DNA of 64,000 nt from Nelumbo lutea (taxonomy: Eukaryota; Streptophyta; Magnoliopsida; Proteales; Nelumbonaceae): contig JAKGHH010000003.1 of NCBI GenBank assembly GCA_022828595.1, positions 56,099,759-56,163,758 of the forward strand, written 5' to 3'. Below the pieces are notes generated by a model. The model saw only the letters and a list, made by a program, of their open reading frames with translations, made no database searches and was not told the origin of the DNA. A program made the position numbers and the translations under genes. Within the stretch, counting starts at the first letter, position 1, and every line of letters begins with the position of its first letter. Shown here piece by piece: positions 58,386 to 64,000 of this stretch.

Positions 58386-59063
58386 TAGAGACCTAGCTAA
58401 CGACTTGATCAAGACTCATCTAGCGTTCTCATACGCAACTCAGGCAACTCGGTAGAGCGGCTAGCAGCACCTCCTCCAGGGACGGCCTGTAATACCTCAT
58501 CGTTACCAGTCCAAGGGACCTTGGTGTGAGGAGCAACCTCCTCGAGGACTTGCTGACCTGACTGAGGTCCACGTGGTGACTTGCGAAACATGCTCGTCAA
58601 CCTCTTCCTTAAGCAAGTTACTATTTTCTGACTTCTTTGGGACCATGACACTCATCTGTTACACCAGTTTTTCCATATTGTCCGCATCGGAGTTGATTGA
58701 ACAGACTCTATCCCTCTCCTCCGAACATGGTGGATGCGGTTTCCCAGGAATTTTGGATACGTTACAGGAAGCTCCTAGTTTTCTATGCTTATATAAAAGT
58801 ATCATTTCCAACCTCAAAAGGTACGTACAATTTAGCTCTCTAGCTCTCTCAAAAATCTCCAATTCACTAACTTAGACATCGGAGTGCCCATCCCGAGTAT
58901 AATAACCCGGACACTCTAATACTGCCAACCTACAGGTCACCCCAGTAAACTATCCAGGTCATCATTATTCAGCTCGACATCTGAATCACCATCTAACAAG
59001 GAATTGTCTAGCTCAACATCCAAATCACCTACCAGCAAAGAGCTGCCAAATCGCACATTATCA

Positions 59064-59346
59064 ATATTCTCAAAAGTAAGAATGGGTTCCAATACTATTG
59101 TTATAAAGCCGATATTTTCCTTTTGGTGCATCGTTCACGTCATAAAAATTAAACTTGATTCTATAACTATAACCTAAACTTTTTTTTATACAATCTGCAA
59201 TGAATATGTGTATTTACAAGACGATTAGCAGCGAATATGTGAATATTTGCACACTTGCATAGCACCTGCCCTCACACTAGTGATAGTGAAAGATTTAACT
59301 TTTAAAAGTCCACTCGCTCAATTGTGATAGTGAAAGATAACTTTTA
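59064..59346. other. Intergenic, nothing recognised
   Basis: No supported gene or repeat. Confidence 0.4.
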
Positions 59347-59735
59347 GGCTTCGTTTGGTTCCAGTGTAAAACATCATTAGTGTGAAAACACATTGATGAC
59401 ATTTTACACTAAACCGTATAATAAGTAACCGTTACATTATGAAAACTGTGATAAAAAGTATAAAGTTTTATATCAATGAAATCAATATAGTATTTACATC
59501 GATAAAATCGATGTAGTTTTTACATCAATTATTGATGTAAAACTTTATGCTTGATGAGGTTTTACATTGGCTTACAATGTAAAACTCCACTCCATCCAAA
59601 CACATGCAAAAGTGAACCAGAGTAGAGTTTTACGTTGATCATAATTACATGCTCCTTTCATAGGCTTACAAAGCCAAACCAATGTAAATTTTACATCCAT
59701 TCTTGATTTACATCACTTCCAAATACAGCTTTAAA
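59347..59735. repeat. MITE-like sequence with ttcgtttggttcc ends
   Basis: The left ggcttcgtttggttccagtg and the right (opposite strand) agctgtatttggaagtgatg are similar inverted ends. The interior repeats gatgtaaa and tttacat motifs. Related in ends to 36770-37573. Non-coding. Confidence 0.5.
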
Positions 59736-60009
59736 ATCCACTCGAAATATGTGAATTATATTCAATTGAATCTGATCATATATGGAGTGGACTATTGGAG
59801 ACTTCGAGGAAGAATATGATGTAACACCATTATTCAAAGAGAGAGAGAGAGAAAAGAATTACGTGGTTTTGTTAAAAGAGACTATTAATACAACACTAAG
59901 CGGAATCCGGATCTCCTGCCCAGACCTATCCACGCCTCACTACGTATATTGAGAACATATTTCCTATTTATATGTTATCATTCATAGAAAATGTTACCAA
60001 TGTAAAACT

Positions 60010-60400
60010 ATAATGTCATGTGAGTGTGACAGGATCCGCTCCTCACAAATGGGCGCCTCACAGGTACATCTACCGTGCATTGGAAACATCTTCTGTGAAT
60101 AATAATTAATAAATACGAGAGATGTTCCTTTTGCATGATCGGATGTGTGTGTGAGGCGTGAGATGTGAGGAGCAAATCCAATCTCCATGTGAGTAGGATT
60201 CTTGTGGGTAAAAAATCTGAATTCACCTAAATGAGACATCTACCCTTCATAATCCAACAACAAATACCCTTCATGTACATTAGGAACATCTCCTATGAAT
60301 ATTCACTAATAAGTATGGGAAATGTTTTCGATGCATGATAGGATGTGCCAATGAGGCGCCAATGGGGCATAAGGTGTGAGGAGCAGATCTGGTCTCGTCG
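60010..60400 (+). repeat. Two diverged direct repeats (~180 bp apart)
   Basis: Blocks gtacatctaccgtgcattgg / gtacattaggaacatctcc, gcatgatcggatgtg / gcatgataggatgtg and gatgtgaggagcaaatc / ggtgtgaggagcagatc occur in the same order twice. Non-coding. Confidence 0.6.
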
Positions 60401-60939
60401 CTATGTTTTCCTCACATCGGCTGACACGGAGTGCATGCCACATTAAGGACTAGTACCACGTAGCCAGGTGTTATGGGAGCATTAAATGAGGTACAACGCC
60501 CGTCGAGGCCTATGAAATGATAATGTTACCCTCCGAGGTTACCATATGTCAAACTCTGATTGGGAATGAATATTTGGCCGTATTAACATATACGCATGTA
60601 TGCATGAAATTATAACTCCTTACGCCGGGTTCATTCGGGCTTGGATTAGGTCCACCCAAGTCGCACCCTATGCACATGACAAACATATCCCCCCATAAAT
60701 GATAGCATATAAGATATATTCTCAATGTATGGTTGTAATGTCTTGTAGGTGAGGTGTGGGTAATATTTTGACTCTTGTGAGTAGCAGATCCAAACTCTGC
60801 TATTGGTGGACACAGGAAGCTGGGACATGGGATTCCTGATTTTCTGGCGAGTCTAGATATACTACTAACAAGTCCTACCAAATAACAACACAACTTCCAA
60901 CATGATTCAAACATGTTTCGTACTCATTGATTGGATGGC

Positions 60940-61290
60940 TGTCAATGGAGCAGATATTAGCCCAACCCAATTCAGTCCAATATGAATCCATTACAAATGA
61001 AATCCAATCTTATGAATACTTTGGACCATTCTAGATTGGTCCAATTCATTATTTGGACCATCCAATCTGTTCACATTGATTTTAATTTAGATTAAGTCCA
61101 ACCCAAACTTGGTCTATTGACACCCATACTCTTTTGTGGTCCAATCTATGGACCGGGATCAATCCAATCTAATAAATATATTGGACCATTAAGTGGACGG
61201 GGAATTCAATATGTCTGGTCGTCCAAACCATTCAAATTGATTTTGATGCGATGGGGTCCGACCCAAACCCGTCCCATTGACACCCCACTT
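60940..61290 (+). repeat. Degenerate tandem repeat, ~160-bp period
   Basis: Matching blocks acattgattttaatttaga / aaattgattttgatgcgat and attgacaccca / attgacacccc, together with ttggaccatt, recur at about 160-bp spacing. Likely a decayed MITE pair. No gene. Confidence 0.6.
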
Positions 61291-62188
61291 TTGAGATGGT
61301 AATCAACTACTAATCATTCATGGGAGGGATACTTGTATGAGGCTGACTCCTGGGAAAAACTTTAGTCGTTGGGAGCGTGAATAGGTGAACTGCGCAGAAT
61401 GTGCGCAGCCAGAAACTTCTCAACAGCCTATGCTATTCGACCCCAACAGCCAAAGTTAACCCCACTTCCTGCCCCCCGAGCCCGAGATAACAGGGTGATA
61501 ACTGACCATCCACCTATGAATTCCCCAACCGCTTACCTTCTCGCGTCTTCCCGAAACCCGTTAGAAATTGGAACTTCCTAAAATAGTCATCGACTGGAAA
61601 ACTCCGAACTACGACCGGCTTATTCGGTCCACCCCATTTGGGTCCTCACCTGAGAATTCGGCCAGGTACTGGTTTTCAAACACAGGCGATTCTAACAAAC
61701 AATGCGTCGCCATCGGAGCATCCCTCCAAAGCTTTCTGCTTTAAACTTCACCTATGAATTTCCTTCATCCTCTTTCTCTTCATCTTCTCATTGATAGAAT
61801 ACATGAAATAATTAGGTTTTCTTTGGGTCTTTTCTTTCCAAAACTTCTCCATTCTTGATGCTTCCTTCACTCCTTTCTCTGTAAGAAATGAAACTATGTT
61901 TGTTGAGTCGAACCATGTGTGGACGCTCAGAACATATAGCGTAGATCCGGCTTTGCTCCATTCAGGAATTTGGTGGCGTTGTAGGTGCAGCAATTATACT
62001 TCAGAAGGTGTGATTTTAGAGTTTAGACTAAGGATTTTGATATGGAATGCAGTTTTCTATCTAATTCCCTATTGTCTGCTCTGTTTTGTGAATATGAAGT
62101 TGAGAATCTCCGTCCAGACAACAAGGCTACTCCGTTGGATGCTTTCCGGTTCACAGAGTCATCTTCTCCGGCGTGCATTACAGCAAAG
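61291..62188 (+). other. Upstream region of the RIC gene
   Basis: Holds the presumed promoter and 5' UTR. A frame without stops runs into the coding start from 62042, but relatives begin with an (A/T)TKMKG-like start, so the extra residues are probably untranslated leader. A leader intron is possible near 61999-62160. No definite TATA box was assigned. Confidence 0.4.
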
Positions 62189-63350
62189 ATGAAGGGCCTT
62201 ATGAAAGGGTTGAGATACTTCTCACAAATTTTTGGTATTAAAGCTGTTCTGGTTAAGAGTTTTTCAGTTTCAGAATTGCTGATTTCCCATTATGGGGTCA
62301 AACTAGAACAAAACTAATGTTTCAGGCATTCATTAATGCAGAAAATAATAAGGAGCCAGAAATGCAGATTGGCTATCCGACGGACGTAAAGCATGTCGCC
62401 CACATAGGATGGGATGGTCCATCCGTAGCTTCTCCTAGCTGGGTAAGCTGATCTCCATTGATAATTGAAGATTCAATGGGACTCTACTCTTGGCTTGAAT
62501 TTAAACAGTTGGGTGACGTTGGGTTTCATACTAGTGCTTTGAGTGTGAAAATTTGTGATGCCAAATTCTACAGATGAACGAGTTTAAGCAATCGCCTGAG
62601 TCTTCGGCACCTGCAAGTATTGCCGGAGAAGACAGGGAGACCAATGCGGCAAAATTAACTCCTCAAGGTTTGCATTAACTCCCATTCCCTTTCTGTATTA
62701 TTTCTCAAGCCTGTGATAATCAGCTCATACTGTAATTCTGCATATGGTGTTTTATTTTGTTTGACAGAATCAAAGGCCAATGCACCGAAATTAACCTCTC
62801 AAGGTTTTGTATTCAGTCCTTTGCACTCCCATTCCCTTTCTGAATTATTTCTCAAGCCTGTGATGATCGGCTCATACAGTAATTATGCATACGGTGTTTG
62901 GGCTTCTTGACAGATTCAAAGGTCAAAGACGTGCCGCTGGAATTGCCAAAGCCATCGAGGCGTCACAACTCAACCGGAATATCCTCATTCAATTCCTCCA
63001 GCCAGGAGCAGGGTGGCGAGGGATCACGGCGTTCAAGGCGTCGTCCGTCCATGGGTGGCTCGATGGACTCCGCCCCGGATTTAACCGATGGGACCAAACA
63101 ATCAAGGAGGCACCAAAGGACAGGCTCTATTGGGGATCCATCAGCGTCGGACCCGCCTGGTCTCCCAAAGAAGGCTCATCGTAAGAAGTCCAAGGGTGGT
63201 GGCGGAGGCGCATCTATAAAACCATCTAGATCAAAAGCTCCAGCAAATGGCGATGGGATTGGGTCTGAATTGCAGAGCACTGACCCATATCCAACCTCAG
63301 CTTCAAATCCACATGGAGAAGATGAAGAAGATGAAGACGAAAGGACGTGA
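62189..63350 (+). CDS. ROP-interactive CRIB motif-containing protein (RIC)
   Basis: Five exons join in frame: 62189-62234, 62342-62442, 62574-62667, 62768-62803 and 62914-63350, giving 237 residues. The start [15 protein letters not shown] and the CRIB motif [17 protein letters not shown] (about residues 25-41) followed by SPSWMNEF are characteristic of plant RIC effectors, which bind GTP-loaded ROP GTPases through this motif to control the cytoskeleton and vesicle traffic. The C-terminal half is low-complexity, rich in Ser, Arg and Lys, and ends in an acidic [10 protein letters not shown] tail. Exon 4 (36 bp, [12 protein letters not shown]) repeats the end of exon 3 (AAKLTPQ) and the start of exon 5 through a tandem genomic duplication. 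ATG 62189 was chosen by family similarity; relatives often have two to four more residues. All introns are GT-AG. Confidence 0.9.
62668..62939 (+). repeat. 136-bp tandem duplication creating RIC exon 4
   Basis: The intron from 62668 and the intron from 62804 are near-copies: both contain actcccattccctttctg, attatttctcaagcctgtga and a ttgacag acceptor. Each is followed by a coding block (rAATCAAAGGCCAA / ATTCAAAGGTCAA). Reading phase 1 is kept at each junction. Confidence 0.88.
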
Positions 63351-63669
63351 CGTGACGGGGTTTCTTCAAAATTTGTAAAGAAAGAAAGAAAGAAAGACTC
63401 ATTCGGATTTTTCCACCGGCAAATTCCTTTTTTTTCACCCGTGTTTTCTTGAATCTTCTTGTTCTAACAATTTTAACTGTTAGCCTTGCTTAGTTGAAAC
63501 CTGAAATCAAGACATTCGTTCTCTTATATGCACTATATATACTTGGCTCCAAAAAGAAAGTTTGGTTTTGAAATTTCTTCGATGTATGAAACTCAAGCTC
63601 TGAAATTTTTTCTTTTTCTTTTTTTTCTGTTTCTCTCTTTCTTTGTTTCTATGTATGCTGTAATCTGTA
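63351..63669. other. Convergent 3' region between RIC and the LRR gene
   Basis: Only 319 bp separate the two stop codons. It holds an aaag tetranucleotide run (about 63377-63398) and a poly-T tract near 63610-63630. The 3' UTRs of both genes must lie here and may overlap. No polyadenylation site was assigned. Confidence 0.6.
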
Positions 63670-64000
63670 TCACACCTTCAAAACACAAAAACAAAACAGT
63701 AACCCCAGGAAGCTAAGAAGATAAGATGACCGAAGTGAAGAGCACCCTGAGAAGAGAACATGATGGGAAATGGCGGTTTTGTTGCATAACTTCAAATGCT
63801 CCAAACCACTGTTACTCATAGCAGAACTGAAGCTCGCATCAACACAGAGATTAGGGTTCCCACCCAATTTGAGTTTTCCTTCAAGTTGAGCGGAAAACTT
63901 TGCAGAGAATGGAAGTCTACCACTCAACCGATTGTTCTCCAAATTAATCTCGTTCACAGACTCCAACAATCCAAACTCCATAGGCACCGTACCTTCAAGC
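63670..64000 (-). CDS. LRR receptor-like protein (RLP29-type), C-terminal part
   Basis: The minus-strand frame is open from the right edge to a TGA at 63670-63672, about 110 residues. It starts inside a leucine-rich repeat (LEGTVP, then LESVNEINLENNRLSGRLPF), continues with KLGGNPNLCVDASF, a cap sequence with paired cysteines seen in plant RLP29/RLP51-type proteins, and HLKLCNK. The end is a hydrophobic stretch (SYLLSFLGLLFCFCV), consistent with a membrane or GPI-anchor signal. It would be an extracellular receptor-like protein without a kinase. The N-terminal LRRs and signal peptide are outside the window; the ATG at 63981 is internal. Confidence 0.82.
   Translation of the reverse strand, partial: LEGTVPMEFGLLESVNEINLENNRLSGRLPFSAKFSAQLEGKLKLGGNPNLCVDASFSSAMSNSGLEHLKLCNKTAISHHVLFSGCSSLRSSYLLSFLGLLFCFCVLKV

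Larger units (their letters stand above)
55911..59063 (+). mobile_element. Gypsy-type element H with minisatellite-bearing LTRs, no coding region seen
   Basis: LTR-like repeats 55911-56747 (5' part missing) and 58065-59063 share long blocks, including aagcaagttactatttt- and ttgattgaac-gactctatccctctcctcc. A TATA box tatataaag/tatataaaa lies at 56443 and 58790. After the first copy attggcactatttgtgggaa resembles the plant gypsy LTR/primer-binding junction. Before the second, ggagttgggggcagttta is the polypurine tract, and the second copy starts tgagggaaaatttgg. The 1.3-kb interior (56748-58064) has no recognised gag or pol. No target duplication, because the left end is truncated. Confidence 0.75.

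Noticed and set aside
62042..62188. Upstream extension of the RIC reading frame
   Set aside because: Open frame continues to 62042, but family members start at the MKG motif; extra residues look like leader sequence.
62885..63184. Second plus-strand frame overlapping RIC exon 5
   Set aside because: The alternative frame has no similarity, whereas the chosen frame continues the CRIB protein in phase.

Overview
The window is nuclear DNA from a flowering plant. Three intron-containing genes with GT-AG introns and the 3' end of a fourth are embedded in a dense mix of plant LTR retrotransposons, LINE remnants and small DNA transposons. I do not assign a species. No RNA gene, organelle-like segment, CRISPR array or bacterial-type operon was seen.

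Host genes: (1) a Rab-GAP with a TBC domain, + strand, nine visible exons from 9688 to 33324, whose first coding exon(s) lie left of the window; (2) a glycolipid transfer protein (GLTP), + strand, 44345-49938; (3) a ROP-interactive CRIB-motif (RIC) protein, + strand, 62189-63350; (4) the C-terminus of a leucine-rich-repeat receptor-like protein, - strand, from 63670 to the right edge and convergent with RIC. Two broken host genes are also present: an SRC2-like C2-domain pseudogene (51040-51470) and a DOMON/cytochrome b561 pseudogene on the - strand (53404-53875). The TBC protein (Rab GTPase), RIC (ROP GTPase) and GLTP (lipid transfer) all have membrane-related roles, but nothing here shows a shared pathway.

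Layout: 1-9333 is a stack of four nested Ty1/copia elements inside an upstream intron of the TBC gene. Element E (+) was split by B (-), and B was split by A (-, running off the left edge) and C (+, complete, TSD actat). 9334-11013 holds four TBC exons. 11014-14961 is an intron with a LINE ORF1 remnant. 15068-32275 is one 17.2-kb intron holding a hAT-like MITE, a LINE split by copia F (itself carrying another hAT-like MITE), and a 9.07-kb TIR element with a perfect 8-bp TSD that was split by copia D. 32276-33324 holds the last four exons. 33325-41000 is intergenic, with hAT-like elements, simple repeats and a perfect 42-bp hairpin. 41100-50400 is the GLTP locus; an internally deleted Ty3/gypsy element (TSD gttac) sits between its probable 5' UTR exon and the coding exons. 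50400-61300 holds pseudogenes, TIR elements, a minisatellite-bearing gypsy-like element and degenerate repeats. 61300-64000 is the RIC/LRR gene pair.

The most notable observations are the intact splice phases of the TBC gene across its transposon-filled introns, the nesting orders readable from target-site duplications, a group of hAT-like non-autonomous elements including one about 3.4 kb of own sequence, and a tandem intron-plus-exon duplication that added a short repeat unit to the RIC protein. I found no evidence for a novel multi-gene system.
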